DNA of 64,000 nucleotides. Origin: Xylaria sp. FL1777. Taxonomy: Eukaryota > Ascomycota > Sordariomycetes > Xylariales > Xylariaceae. The stretch's first letter is position 1. Each line of letters begins with the position of its first letter. The stretch is taken from positions 124,001 to 188,000 of the forward strand of contig MU400560.1 of NCBI GenBank assembly GCA_022578965.1, written 5' to 3'. This document shows, piece after piece, positions 22,901-35,674 of the stretch. The position numbers and the translations under genes are program-made. The notes under the pieces are model-generated. The model worked only from the letters and a program-made list of their open reading frames with translations, did no database searches and was not told the DNA's origin.

Positions 22901-25900
22901 TTATTAGCGTATCAACTACAACTGGGGAGGGAGGAGTAGCTTGTACTGAATTCAGGCCGTAAATCACCTCGGTAGTCGGCAATAACGACACTCCACTAAA
23001 TTTGGTATCTACTAGATCTCACTTGAAGGAATGTTACTTGCGTTCCGCTGTAGTCGAGCAAGTCTATGGGTACCGACGGTCTAACAGGACAATTAGCTCT
23101 CTATCCGGAGAGCTAGTGACAGTCCGTTGTTAGGATAATGCAAGTTTTCCGAACTACACTCTGCCGGTTTTAGATTAGCTAAGCTGCCAGAAAACAAACC
23201 ACTTCCAGCCTAATAGAAACCGAAAGCGATGGATGGGGAATAGTATCTTCATAATTTTCCCTCATTTTAACTTTCTCCGCGTTTTCCGGCCTTATCTTTC
23301 CATGACTCCTTAATACTACTTTCTCACTCGGCCTTCTAGAAAGGGTCAAGTTAATTATAATTTAGTTGTGCTTGAGCTAAGGGATTCTTGTTCTATTGGA
23401 ACTACCCGTAAGCTCTGGGGAGCACATCCGCCCTAACTAATGGCCATGAACGACAAAACGTTTAAGAAGACTGGATGAGCATACGGCTTTGTCCCTCAAA
23501 CTCTATGGGAACGCAACGAGAACTGGCGCTTTCTTTTTCACACCGCTACAGTTGCTGTGAGCTCTCGTCGATATCCTGGAATTATTGGCGCTTATGCCAT
23601 TCGACCCATGGAGATTGATTGCTATGTGAAGCACGATATAGCTACAGGACACATCACGCTCCTAGGTTGAGTCGTGCTGATAAGGTGCTAAATGCTGCTT
23701 GTCGTCATTCCCTATGGTTTAGCCCCTAGGTAAGTCTACAGCTACAAGCTTCCTCACGACCATACGATTCAGACCCAGCTCTTCGAGCATTTGCAGGGTT
23801 TAGCTCAAAATCATGTGGCCTCTCAGAGGGTGCAAGCACGTTTATTCGTCCTGGATGAGGTTCCTTTTGGCTTCAATGCCGTGACGTAGCCTCACCTCCG
23901 CCTCAGGAGTAAGCTACACATCTTATTCGAGAGCATCGCTATGCTAAAGGGGGTTTAACTTTCGGTCTAACTGTAGATATCGTGTAGCACTGGTGTTACA
24001 ATATCCTCTAACTACAAGTAGGCCGCCCAGCTAGAGAGCCATCGTCAAAGTAGTTCTTATGGAGACAACGAAACCTTCTCTCCCTTTCCCCAGATGATCG
24101 ACAGGATTCAACGTGCCTGAGCAGTAGCGAGATCTTTCTAGAAGGCTGTTTAAGTTTTTAGGCTTCTAGCTTATCCCCACATGGTACGCGGGTGTGCCTT
24201 GACAGCTCTGAGAATTACCACATACCTTAAGTTGAACAAACGCGCCACCCCGAACAAGACGGTTATACCAATCGTGGTAATCCGGTGTTGAAACCCCAAG
24301 GTCGATACTCTTCAGCTTCCTCACATCCGCCCAGCATTGGTCTTGCTGCCCTCGTTACATTCTTAAGAGAATCAGGCTTCTAGGCTTCCGGCTGAGCCTT
24401 GCATTAAGACGAGACATCAAGAATTCGAGTACTACCACGAAGGCAGGCTCAAAAAATCCATCGAGCATTCCAAATATTCTTCACACGAGCCTCTTATCAA
24501 GGTTTTCTGTCAACTGCAATTGTTTAAAATCTTAGTCAGTATCCTAGAAGCTACTAGCAACTAGACTTCGACGAATCGAGCCTATTGGCCATACAACAAG
24601 ATCCCACGTGGTCAGAACTATTTCAAAAGACCTTCTAGGGTGAACCTTATCATCGCACCCGGATGCCTCTTCTTGGCAGTTCTCCATTTTAGAATCCCCA
24701 GTTCTATACAGGAATGCTTCAATCACCTGCTAGAGGAAACCTTATTCTCCCGTTTTCGTCCCGGGATCTGTCGCTTGTCAATCTATCAGCTATAGGCACC
24801 AGTGGAAAAGATGATACTCGACACATGCTAGAGACAATTGGATTCGGACTATATCCTAGGACATTATTAGTCCGCTTACGGCACCGCAGCTCCGTTAATC
24901 GGCCAGACAATTGAGGATATATTATGAAGCCTATTCGTGCTAGCATGTGTTAGTCACCCTCCCTTTCTCTATCCTACTGTTCCAGAATACTTTAACCACC
25001 TTCTAGGGTGAACTTTATCATGTGATTCACATCCAAAGATCTCCCTACCAAGTCTCTCTAGTCACACCGCCAGTAAGAGCATACTGTACCGGTCGCTTCA
25101 CCGTCGGAAGTATAATTCTACGGGGCCATCTCCCAGAGCGGTTGAGTTATGTCAGCGAGTTACGGATTGGCTCAAGCAATTATTGGATGGTGACAGAATT
25201 TAAGCTGCACATTAAGCATACGTGCTGAGACAAAGTGTTATCATACACAGCCTCCATCATTCCCCACATTCGAGAAAGTTTGCTCAGGGTGAAGACATTC
25301 AAACATCCCTCCCCTGAGCCTTAGTGTGATGCCTGTGCAACGTCCAACGGGCTGATCGTGACGAGGTGAACTTTTACACGGGATCTAGATCACTCTTATT
25401 GTTCGTATAGTGCCTCCTCACTATATTGGTGGTTGAGGCTGTATAAACAAAAGATCAGTGAGATCACGTTATCGTCATAGCTGAAAATTCCTGCCTCAAC
25501 TTAACGCGCATGAAAACAGACCACAAAGATCGTCGAGTCGTACATAGCTAGACTTCAGATTTACGTCTATCTCTAGCATAGAGCGTAGTATCCATTACCA
25601 CGATCCAATCATACCGGGGCCATGTGGTCACATGGTGAGCGGCCTACCGTACCATGCATATCAGCCTTCATACTCCAAACTACTCTTATGTTAGACAGTT
25701 AACTCACTTCTAGCAATTTGTACTGTAGCAAACATCGCCGATCGACAATGAAGCGGATGAATCCCTAGGAATGAGCAGGTCGTACTATCTCAAAGGTCGT
25801 ACCATATCACATCCTACAGTAGGTGTCTTTTCCAGGAACTTCCCTGCAACACTCTTCCGAGCACCTCAATCTCCGCTTCGCGGCACTTTTACCGGAACAG

Positions 25901-27518
25901 AAATCATGGCGAAGATCATCAACGAAGCTTTGAAAAAGTCTGCTAGCTAGTTCTCGCCTCATAGCAGTGTTGCATGGCTTTCCGAAGTAGGGTCGAAATA
26001 GACCCGGTCGTTGCCATATGCGCAAACAGTTGTAAACGTCAGAGGTAAGCCAAGGCCCGCCAAGTGCCCAGTCTTGACCGACCTATCGGCATAATGCGAG
26101 CGAATAAGCGAACTTCAAGCATATGTACGCCTTACTGCGTATGATAAGAACCTGTCAGCTACCTTTCTAGACAACAACTTACATGGGTTAGATATGTATG
26201 CCCGACGATTAGAAGATCTGACCCGCCCCAAAACGGAAGATGCCGTGTGCATATGAAGGCCAAACCCCATTGATACTCTAAGAACGTAATCAGTTATGCT
26301 GTCGTTCCGTTTCGTGGAAAATATAGACAATATGCCAAATAATTTGTCACTTACAGCCCTAGGACCCTGAAAACGCGGGGCCCGACAGCTCCCCATAGCC
26401 AAGCCAGAGATACCGGATTTTTTGAGCGGACGAGCCACCAAAAGGGGTGGCCGAGCCCGCACGGGGACGGGTCTTAGCCCGCATCTAGTCCGTGACTCTA
26501 CATATGTATGTTGTACGAAAGATCTACACAGCCCAGTCCTCGCTCATCTTAAGACTTATTAATATCTTCGTGATTACCGGAGGTCGATATAGTTGTGTAT
26601 ATAAGTTCTATATTTCTAGAATCTAGGCTTTCAGCGGGAAGACTTCCGACTAGCCATACGGAGTGTATTCCCCAAGCAATTGCCTACTCGATGTCACCTA
26701 ATCAATCGTTAGCGGCAATGAAAATTTTCCATTCCAGTTCATACTATCAGGCCATGAAGACCTTCGGTGCGTTAGCATTAAGAGTTTCTTGATCAGAATT
26801 ATGCACAAGATGAGTGAATGCCGAATACCGAATACCGAATGCAGAGATCTACACCGGTCAATACACCTGCAATTATAAACTGAGGCATTGTTTGTGTTGC
26901 AGTCGGATAGACTCTTCGCATTATAGTGTGTTTTAACCCTCAGGGTTTCCCTAGCAATGCTCAGGACCTATGGAAGATCTTCTGCTAATATCACCAATCA
27001 CATTCGTGATACCAAGTCAACCATTAACCATTCTTGGGTTCTGGTCAATGTAGTTTACGGCCAGGCCGATAGATGACCACCCGAACTTCTACTTGCGTGG
27101 TAGACTCAAGATCACTCTAAGTCATCTTGACATGGATGCGATCTTCGTTACGAAAAGAATAGAAAGAAATTGTGCGAGAATCTCTTGTGGCACTCATTCT
27201 ATACAGCTACCTTTAGCAGCATTAAATTTGAGGTCTATGGAGGATACTAGCTAACGTCACGGAAGGAGTGTGTAATGCAATAGTATTGTTCTTGCCGTGA
27301 GTTGAAGGAGAGCAGAATAGGGCAAACAACAAGGTATAGGATATGCTCCTGCTTGCGATAGGCTGCTGGAAGATTGTTTAGCCCCTTTAATCAACGTGAG
27401 CCGATCAGTGCTCGTCAAGCGTCATGCTCTTCAAGTCGACGATGCCCATAACACATTTGCTCAATGCATTGCACTTGCCCATAGCATAGAAGACCATAGC
27501 ATAGAAGACCCAAATTTC
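19964..27518. other. 7.5 kb gene desert with decayed fragments
   Basis: No intact gene is visible. There is a CA/CG dinucleotide tract at about 21,585-21,612. Between about 23,400 and 24,400 the plus strand translates into stop-broken stretches whose tone resembles the end of a Ty1/copia integrase (CALTALRITTYLKLNKRATP at about 24,195-24,250, stops on both sides). This is suggestive only. A 23-base word CCTTCTAGGGTGAACYTTAT... recurs at 24,631 and 24,999, with a weaker copy near 24,727. The rest shows nothing I can name. Confidence 0.5.
24631..25021 (+). repeat. Short repeated word in the gene desert
   Basis: CCTTCTAGGGTGAACCTTAT at 24,631 and CCTTCTAGGGTGAACTTTAT at 24,999 differ by one C/T and are followed by CAT in both. 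A third version (ACCTGCTAGAGGAAACCTTA) lies near 24,726. They may be pieces of a tandem-duplicated element now eroded between the words. Confidence 0.4.
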
Positions 27519-30500
27519 CTAAACGTCTGAATTTATGACCGCCACATCTCCGCCTTTCGGGCATAGTATGGTCCCATGCTTGTTGAGAAAGATCATTTCC
27601 AATGTGGTCGGGTTAATCCAGTCCTTTGGTAGGAAAAAATGACGTTTATGCTTCGTGTAGTTGGGTTCTATCTCCCACGTGCAGACCCAGAACTGATGGT
27701 CGAGGAAGACCACTCGATCCTGGGAGCAGCCTATGAGTTCCCTGATGTGATCGTTTAGTCCTTTGACAAGATACCTACTTGTACGTTTCTGTCTAGGCTG
27801 GCGATCGAGCCCGATCGTTGCAAGATCTAAGAGCTCAAAATAACGCCGTAATCCGGTATGCTCCTGGTAATGGCTGTCACTTGTGACTTCCATAAGAAGC
27901 CACTTTTTCCCAATCTCTACTGCTTCTTGTATCTTTTCCCTAGATGTTCTCGAGACTTGATCGTCCATGGCCGTAGGACTCTGTTCGTCATGAGATATGG
28001 GCGAAAGATCATGCCAATTATACTGAAGTTCTTCTGTCCCAGTAATGAGAACCATTGATGCGTTATCTCTCGGGTGATTCACCCATATTCCTCCGTAAGG
28101 AAATAGCTTAGAGCGGCAAACCTCACTTTTGGTTCTCAAGCTCCAAACACAGCCAGAGGTTGAGCTTGCGATCAATAAATAATTCTCATCGGCACTAAAA
28201 TGAATCTGTTCGATTGGATCGTTGTTACTTATACGTATATCGCAGACTGGGAATACTGCCCATCTGTTTTTCTTAGGGGTAGGTGCATCGAGCCTCTTTA
28301 CAATAACTCGTCCCGAGTCGTCAACCGAGCCAAGGAACCGGCCCGTCTCAGACCATTCCAATTGGATGACTGCGGATGATGTTGAATGATTGGTCACCTT
28401 ACGTAGCTTCTGTCCGGTATTCATGTCGTATATAGTGACGGAACCATCTTCTTTCCCAGCGCAGTAGAAGCGAGTTGAAGGCCCACAAGCAAGTGAAGTG
28501 ATAGCTGTACGGGAATGGCCACTACTATCAAGCACCGGCTCAGACGTGATCGCCTCATTCGTGCTAGATTTTTCGTCTCGGTCAAGGTCATCGGCTCGAA
28601 TTAGCACCTCAGGTTCCCACACGTTACAGAACGAACCACGGAGGTCATACAATCGTGTACCGTCTGGTGAAAACGCTAGGTCAATGACGAGTTCATCATG
28701 CTCTATTTGATATATCAAACGAAAGCCTGGAATACTCCAAATACTCAACGATCCATTCGCGTCACTTGTTAGCAGGAAGTTACCATCATGACTCAATGAC
28801 ATTGACCTTGCCCTTGTGTGACTGTACACAAGCTGTTCATCGTCAACAATATTCCATTCGACAATCTTCGTATCTTCGTAGAGAATCAGGAGATGATTTA
28901 AGACTGGGTGCCATATAGCAAGTTCCGGACTATTAAACACATCTCCTTGTGCGGGAAATCGGAGCCTATCCTCAGCGAGGACACATTTCCGGGGCGCTAC
29001 ATATACTTCGGGGGATGGTTGAATATGCCAAAGCACCAACGGGCGGCCCCGGAAAATTAAAGCTATTTGGGAATGATCAGGGCTAAAAGTCATAAAACGT
29101 GAGCAACCGTAGTTATGAGACTCGCGTTCCATGGCGGAGAACTGCCACTTTTCCTTGCCGTTATAAATATCAAAGCACTTCACCTCGCCGTCATCGAAAG
29201 CGACATATAATTCGATATCCATTTCTCCAAATGCCAATGCTTTGGTATGATGGTGGCGCTCTTTGGCAAAACGCTGTATTTCTACCCCGGTAGTAACGTC
29301 CCAAACTCGAATGGTCTGAAAGCCCCCGGTTGCGACCAAGTTTGATGTCTTACTACTGACGATTTGCATCACATACTCTCCATGTGAGATCCTTCCTATT
29401 TCTTCAAGGGTTTCAACTCGGAAGATTACCATTACTCCTTCTGTTGCGATCAGCATGATAAGGATAGTGTCCTTGCAAAGCAGTTGAGAGGCAATGCGAC
29501 CGTCATCGATGTTAAGTCGCGCTAGGCAGGCGTCCCAATTAACAGAAGTGATTCCATTGACAGAAAACGTGGACTGTAATTGATGAGACGACCCAAACGT
29601 TCGAGCAATGATCGTGTCTCTGGGGCAGAAAGGGATTACATGTTTGTGAATTGACGATGGATTGTCAAGCAGGTTAGAACCAAATCTTCCCACGATTCGA
29701 ATAATGTCGTTAGCCCATTGTTGTAGTTCCGGATCTCGAGCTACCGTAAGGCTCAATGGGAGCCCTGTGTTAGCCTTTAGTGTGCGCCTCTTGACAAAGA
29801 TTTTCAAATGCTGTGCCGCATGAACAAGAACACGGAGGTCCCCAGCCAAAACAGCACCGTTAATCCACAAAAGGCAGTGCTGCTTAAGGAATTCCAGTAC
29901 GTCATCTAGAAACTCATTCGTTGAAATAGGGGCTTGGCTAACGTGGTAAGCCCAATAGGACAGTGAGTAGAGGAGGAAAGGCTGCTTCTTATAGGTTACA
30001 GCCCGTCGCGTAGAGTCGTGTGACTGGCACGAGAGTTGTATGGAGGAGAACAACTGGCGCCATGTGAAAGCATCTGATAGAAACCGCATGCAAACCAGGG
30101 CAGCATGCTTGTGATTTTCTTCTTCTGGTGTACCAAGAGGAGGATTTGGACTTTTGCGGAGCAGAAACTGACGGGCGGTGTGGTGCACCAAGGCAATTTT
30201 AGAGTTAGTGACCAAGACGAATTGGCCGCATATCTCCTCTGCCGTTCGTCCAAGATTCACAAAGCCATTGAACTCGGGCCTCAGAGCTGCTTCCAGCTCA
30301 GTAAGCTCTAGAGGTACAAATGCACATGTCACCCAAGTGAGTATGCGCAATGCCATCATTCTGGTCTTCTCGGGCTGTTGCGATATGGTTTGCATCATAC
30401 GCTCATACAACGGTTCCATCCCTATTGGTAGCTCGTCAAGGGCTTTCCTTATATCATCTTGCGTGTACCAGTTGTCTTTGAGTTTCTCTAGCGTCAGCTT

Positions 30501-32830
30501 TACCCAAAGGAATGACCCTGATGCCTTCGTGACAATATCTTGCACGATTTCATCGTGTCTAAACTCACGTGGAAAGATCTTTTGGATAACCGAGCTAATA
30601 TATTCCCGAATGTCTTCGGCTGTATCCGAAGCCGCCAGTGTTTCACGGACAATAGAGGGTAAAAGGTGCGCAATGTCGTTAGACAGATCCTTCGTAGCAC
30701 GACTAACCAACATAACTTTGAGCTTGACATCAGACTTTGTTCTAGAAAGCAACCTGAAAAGTTCCGTGGGAGATTCGGCCTCATCAAGTCCATCTATGAC
30801 CCAGAACATCGGGGGCTGGCCGGGGAGTCTAAACAACAAGCCCTCAAAGATCTTCTCCCATATGAACGAGATTTTCTGTCGTTCAAATGTAATGTCGGTA
30901 GCTTCGTGTAGATTAATCAACTGGGCTCCGAAATAAGGGAAAGATACAGCAACCTGGAAAGCAATGCTGCGAATTAAGTAGGAGATTGTTCTCTTCTGTC
31001 TATGCCCTCCCAAGAAAAAGTGATATTGACACGAGTCCGCAGATCGCCGATTTCTCAGGAAGCCAATAACGAAACTGGACAATACCGATTTACCAGATCC
31101 AGGAGGGCCTGTGATCCACAGAATTTGAGAAGAAGTAGGACTTGTCGAAAGCCACTCTGTAAGACCCTTTTTGCGGAAAAGCCACTGGCAGGAGCCTTGC
31201 ATGATTTTTTCGGTGAAATAGTCATTCTCCTCTTCAATATTATCTGCGATACCCAAGATCTTCCGAAGGCGGTCAATTGCTGATTCGCCGGGGTTCCCAG
31301 TAAACTCGGTGTTAGCTGTGCCAGTGTTTTCGACCATTGTGAGATTTGCTAACTGGTCTGGTTTTTTCAAGTCAGCATAAATGGTCATAATTTCTGAATA
31401 GGTTAATACCTGAGATGGTGTGCCCCGGACTAACTACTTTCTTCATCAGCCACCTAAGCACATTCGCGACGTTGGTGAAATTTGCGTCTAAAGGAGTTTC
31501 GAATTTTGCCATGCCATGGTGATCTGCCATAAGAGAACTAGATGTCTCGCCTGGGTAATCTAGGACGCCGGACTCTTTCTCGACAATCTGAAAGAGATGT
31601 CAGCCTTAGTGCTCACTATTGTCTTCAGTGAATCCATCGCTCACCAATCTTTTGATGCCAGCACCAAGGTTAGTTTTCAGGCTTTCATAAAAGGAAACCA
31701 AATGTATATCGCGGCACATGTTGCGAAACTGTTCGTTGATATCTTGTAAAGAGCCAGAGTTCCTTTCTAATTCGGCAATATACCGTTTCGCGTTTATAAG
31801 CGGAGTTACACGAAGAATGCTATTCAATGTCTGCGCCAGATGCGTGCCTTTATGTGGCGTTCCAAGAAAGACAACTCCACCCACATTAGCAATCATATCC
31901 GAGAACTGAGAGTCGTTTTTTCCAAGAATGAATGCCTGCCAACGTAAGCTGCGAGTCTTGACCAGCAATTAGGAAGTACACTACGTATCACACCTTTTTG
32001 AAGACAAGCCCACCCATGCTATGGACGATGAAGATTATGGGCAACTGGACGCACTTCGTCAGTTTCGTTTGGAGTAACATGATGGCGGAATACTACCACA
32101 CCCGACCTATCCCGGCTTCTTTTTGACCGCCTAGATCGGAGGAATATGTCTTCATGCGAAACAAGAGATCTTTAGCAAAGTCTAAGATGCCCAAGCCAGT
32201 AGAGCCACCCGTAAGGCTGGCGTCATATCCAAATGTGAAGATCCTAGATCGCGAAAGGTCGCGATCGTTACCAAGCCACAGAGGCCAAAAGTTTACAGGA
32301 TCGCGGTTCCATGACCACGTGCTCATCGAGGTTCCCCCAAGCCCATGTATGAAAATGAGATCTATGACCGGATTTCGACAAGAGTAAACCATTGTAAGAC
32401 CTAAAGGGTTTACAGGTAACGGTGAAGCAATGGAATATGTTGTCCCAGAAGAAGGCGCGAGAGCGACCGAGGGCCCGACGGATCCATGACTACTAGGTAG
32501 TCGGCGTGAAGATCCGGGAGTCAAGAGGCCATATTGTCCAGTGCGCCGCACAATTGGTTCTAAGGTATGCCTTTCCAATGCATTTGGATGGAAATCCTCG
32601 GACGGTAACAGCCTCGAGTCATTGGTGCTCAGGTGACCTTCCCCAACATTGTTGAAGGGATCTGGTTCCTCAAAGGAGCGCAACGAAGATTGCTTCCCCT
32701 TCCGCTTCCAGAACTAGGTACAAGAATATTCAGTAGCTGGTGTAAGGGATAGCGATACAATAAGGAGATAGCACCATTCATTTTGAAGCAGCGTTTATTA
32801 GATGATGAAAACTTTACCTACTCTCCCCAT
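27519..32830 (-). CDS. NLR-like protein: SesB-type alpha/beta-hydrolase, NACHT, WD40 repeats
   Basis: Six exons: 32,822-32,830, 32,102-32,713, 31,994-32,044, 31,645-31,935, 31,410-31,587 and 27,519-31,357. All phases match (4,980 nt, 1,659 residues). Exon 2 ends with a Ser-rich leader and DLIFIHGLGG. Exons 3-5 give VHSMGGLVF (nucleophile Ser216), FLGTPHKGTHLAQ, and ADHHGMAKF with the likely catalytic His (344/345), a SesB-like esterase/lipase domain. The NACHT domain has Walker A GPPGSGKS (464-471) and Walker B WVIDGLDEAE (near 565), followed by a winged-helix-like arm. WD40-like blades run from about residue 1,030 to the C-terminus (IRVWDV, VKCFDI, LSIWSI, VTIYDM). Fungal relatives act in heterokaryon incompatibility and possibly innate immunity; the WD part would sense a ligand and the esterase would execute. 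The 9-nt first exon (MGR) is the weakest call. No stop or frameshift is present. Confidence 0.9.
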
Positions 32831-33786
32831 TGTGTTAATTCCCAATCAGGGAAGCTCTTGTAGGCCTGAGGAGAGATGAAGAGGGCTGACTAGTAAGTAT
32901 TGGAATCGTCGCTATCCTAAGCTGGCTGATAGTCGCGAAAGACAAGATCTTTGCGGCCGCGTAAGCAAATCATACGCTTGGAAAGGCATGGGAAGTCATA
33001 AGGTGTGTAGTAACATTAATGAACACTCAATAAAATGACAAAAATCATTGCTAGGGTGAGAACCAGGCGAAGAATAAAATTGATTAGAGCGGTTGTTATC
33101 TAGAAAGGAAAGCCCACTATCAATAGGAGAACTGCATTTATATTTGGCAGATATATCGGGGTCACGGGATCGCTTATGCACATTTTGGACAAAGCCTGAA
33201 ACTGGCTCTCGCTCTAGGTATATTTTTGATGTTGGGTACAGGTATTAAGTACGGCAAATACAGGATACTTTCTACTTTGGGGGACGGTGTGAGGGGGAGC
33301 ACTGGTTAGGTAGCGTTCCAATAGAACAGTTAGTAGTGAGAACCTGTAGGATACCGGTATTGAAGATTTGGAAGTGTTGGAGATAATCGACATGGAATCC
33401 ACCGTAAGAGTACCGGCAGGTACCTAAGCACTCCCCATTGTACCTCTCACGGAGCCCGCAGTTACCTACATTCTCAGATTGAGGTGTCGGGAAGGGACCG
33501 TTATTAGATGTTACCTGCATGGACACTACCTTGCATACAGGTGTTCCGCAATTTAACCAACTCAATACCTACATCTTACCTACCTGGGAGGTACACGCAG
33601 GCCTCCAGTATACGCTACCTAGATACATTATGTACTCTGCAAGCCAACTCCCAAACATCTGCATCGGCCAGAATCAGTCACACCGTAGTCTACCTTGCCA
33701 TGTTCACACTATCATGTTCCCTGAGAAGAGAACCCATGTTTACTCGGTTGAGAGACTTCGTTCAAAGATCCCAGGCTTGAGTCATC
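32831..33786. other. Divergent promoter region between the NLR and the hexokinase gene
   Basis: About 955 bp with no gene. It contains a stretch rich in TACCTAC/GTAGGTA-like words at about 33,410-33,640 and otherwise ordinary promoter-like sequence. Short open frames here overlap each other on both strands and have no recognisable domain. Confidence 0.55.
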
Positions 33787-35423
33787 ATGACGTCTCCTGA
33801 AACTCGCAGAAGTTCCTGCTCAATCTCTACGCCACTCTTGTCCCATACTCAAAAGCTTTGCCGCGAGTTTGAATACACTAACGATGATATTTGTCGGTGT
33901 GTAAGGGAATTTGTCCGCGAATTAGGTGAGACGCAGAGCCTTGTGATGAAGTAGGACTTCGGTTGACTCCTGGGTTATAGAACTAGGATTACATGAAATG
34001 ACAGCTTCTGTCTGCCAGATACCTACATATGTAACCCAGGTTGCCACGGGCCGAGAAAAGGTGCCCATTGTTACAAAGCGGGCAGTTCTGCGACGCTATC
34101 TGCTAACCTATTATTCAGGGTATTGCTCTCGGCCTTGATCTAGGCGGGACGAATCTCCGTGTATGTTCCGTAGAACTGAACGGCGATTCAACGTTTCGCA
34201 TCCTACAATCGCAAGTATCTGTGCCTCGCAACGTCATGATTTCCGAGACATCAAAGGGGCTCTTCGCGTTTATAAGCCAAAGGATCAGGCTTTTCCTAGA
34301 AAGCTACCACCGGCTTTCTTCGAATGTCGCTGACGTGGACCCGAATCACCCTTTCTTTCCCCTCGGTTTTGCGTTTTCGTTCCCCGCATACCAGGCTGGT
34401 ATCAATTCAGGAATATTGCTTCGCTGGACAAAGGGATATGACATTCCGGAAGTTGTCAACCAGGACGTGTGCTTGTTGTTACAGTCCGAGATCGACTTAC
34501 TGAAGCTCCCAGTCAAGGTTACCGCCATTGTAAACGATGCTCTCGGAACTATCATGTCTCGTGCATACACCTTGCCGCTTGTGCATACACGTCCCACGGT
34601 TGGCGCAATTTTCGGAACGGGAACTAATGGAGTGTATTTACAGAATCTCTGCGACATCACGAAGCCTATAGACGGTATAGTCGACCGATTGACCGGAACA
34701 ATGTTTATGAGCACCGAATGGGGTTCATTTGACAACAAGTTGTCTGTTCTGCCAGTGACTCAATTTGACGTTGAGTTGGACACCCATAGTGTTAATCCGG
34801 GGGATCAAATGTTCGAGAAAAGGACGTCTGGTATGTTCCTTGGTGAATTACTTCGCTTAGTCGTCCTGGAGCTGTACTGCGATGAGCACCTAAAGCTTTT
34901 CCGAGGGCACCGTCAAAGTGCGCTATACCCTAATCCTACTATGGGCTTGTGGCGTCGCTGGTCAGTAGATGCATCAATCCTATCGACGGCGGAAGTTGAT
35001 GATTCAGATACGCTTGACACTCTACGAAATAAAATTAGCTCTACCTTTGGAATTGAGATAGAAATGATTAGCGATGAAGACGCCCTTGCCGTGAAGCTCA
35101 TTGCCATTGCTATTGGCAGGCGTGGAGCAAGATTGGCGGGTACAGCAGTTGGCTCAGTCATTGTCCAGAGCGGGATATTGAGGCAACCTTCTACTCAATC
35201 CAATGATGATAACTCTGGGACGCAAAGCTCAGTCGTCGATGTAGCAATTGATGGTAGCGTGGCAGAGCATTACCCTGGCTTCGAGAAATATATGAGAGAT
35301 GCTCTTAGGGCGATACCTCAGATTGGTGATAAAATAGAGTCACGAATTAGTATAGGAAAAGCCAAGGATGGATCCAGTGTAGGAGCAGCAATAGTGGCAT
35401 TAATTGCGGCAAAACGGGGTTAG
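33787..35423 (+). CDS. Hexokinase-family sugar kinase
   Basis: Exons 33,787-33,925, 34,005-34,060 and 34,119-35,423 give 499 residues (139+56+1,305 nt, phases matched; intron 2 has a GCTAAC branch site). The phosphate loop is GLDLGGTNLRVC. The sugar-binding segment is LGFAFSFPAYQAGINSG with WTKGY. The catalytic base lies in IVNDALGTIMSRAY. Further family motifs are IFGTGTNGVY, STEWGSFDN, the connecting EKRTSGMFLGELLRL and the C-terminal adenosine site GSVAEHYPGF and GSSVGAAIVAL. All key positions look intact, so it should phosphorylate a hexose with ATP. Substitutions at usually invariant places (ST for NT before EWG, LGFAF for LGFTF) suggest a divergent paralogue rather than the main glycolytic enzyme. 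It is tail to tail with the PfkB kinase, 251 bp apart. Confidence 0.93.
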
Positions 35424-35674
35424 TTGAGAGTAAAATTGTCGGGTTTAAACTGCGGTATGGGTCTACACCTTTGATGCCAGCTGTGTTTAACTCGAAATTT
35501 TCTCCCACGAAGTTTGACTCTGAATCATTAGCTCTCGAGTTCATGATATACCCGGGTCCCAAAACCGGAGGTCTGTGAAGGGAGATCTACCTAACTGATA
35601 TTTGGGGATTTGGATACCCGTGACTATAAATACCACCGAAATAAGGTGTGCACATTACACATTTCCCCTTGTGG

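Noticed and set aside
30178..30936. 252-codon plus-strand frame
   Set aside because: Antisense of the NACHT exon; Ser-rich composition is typical of a reverse shadow.
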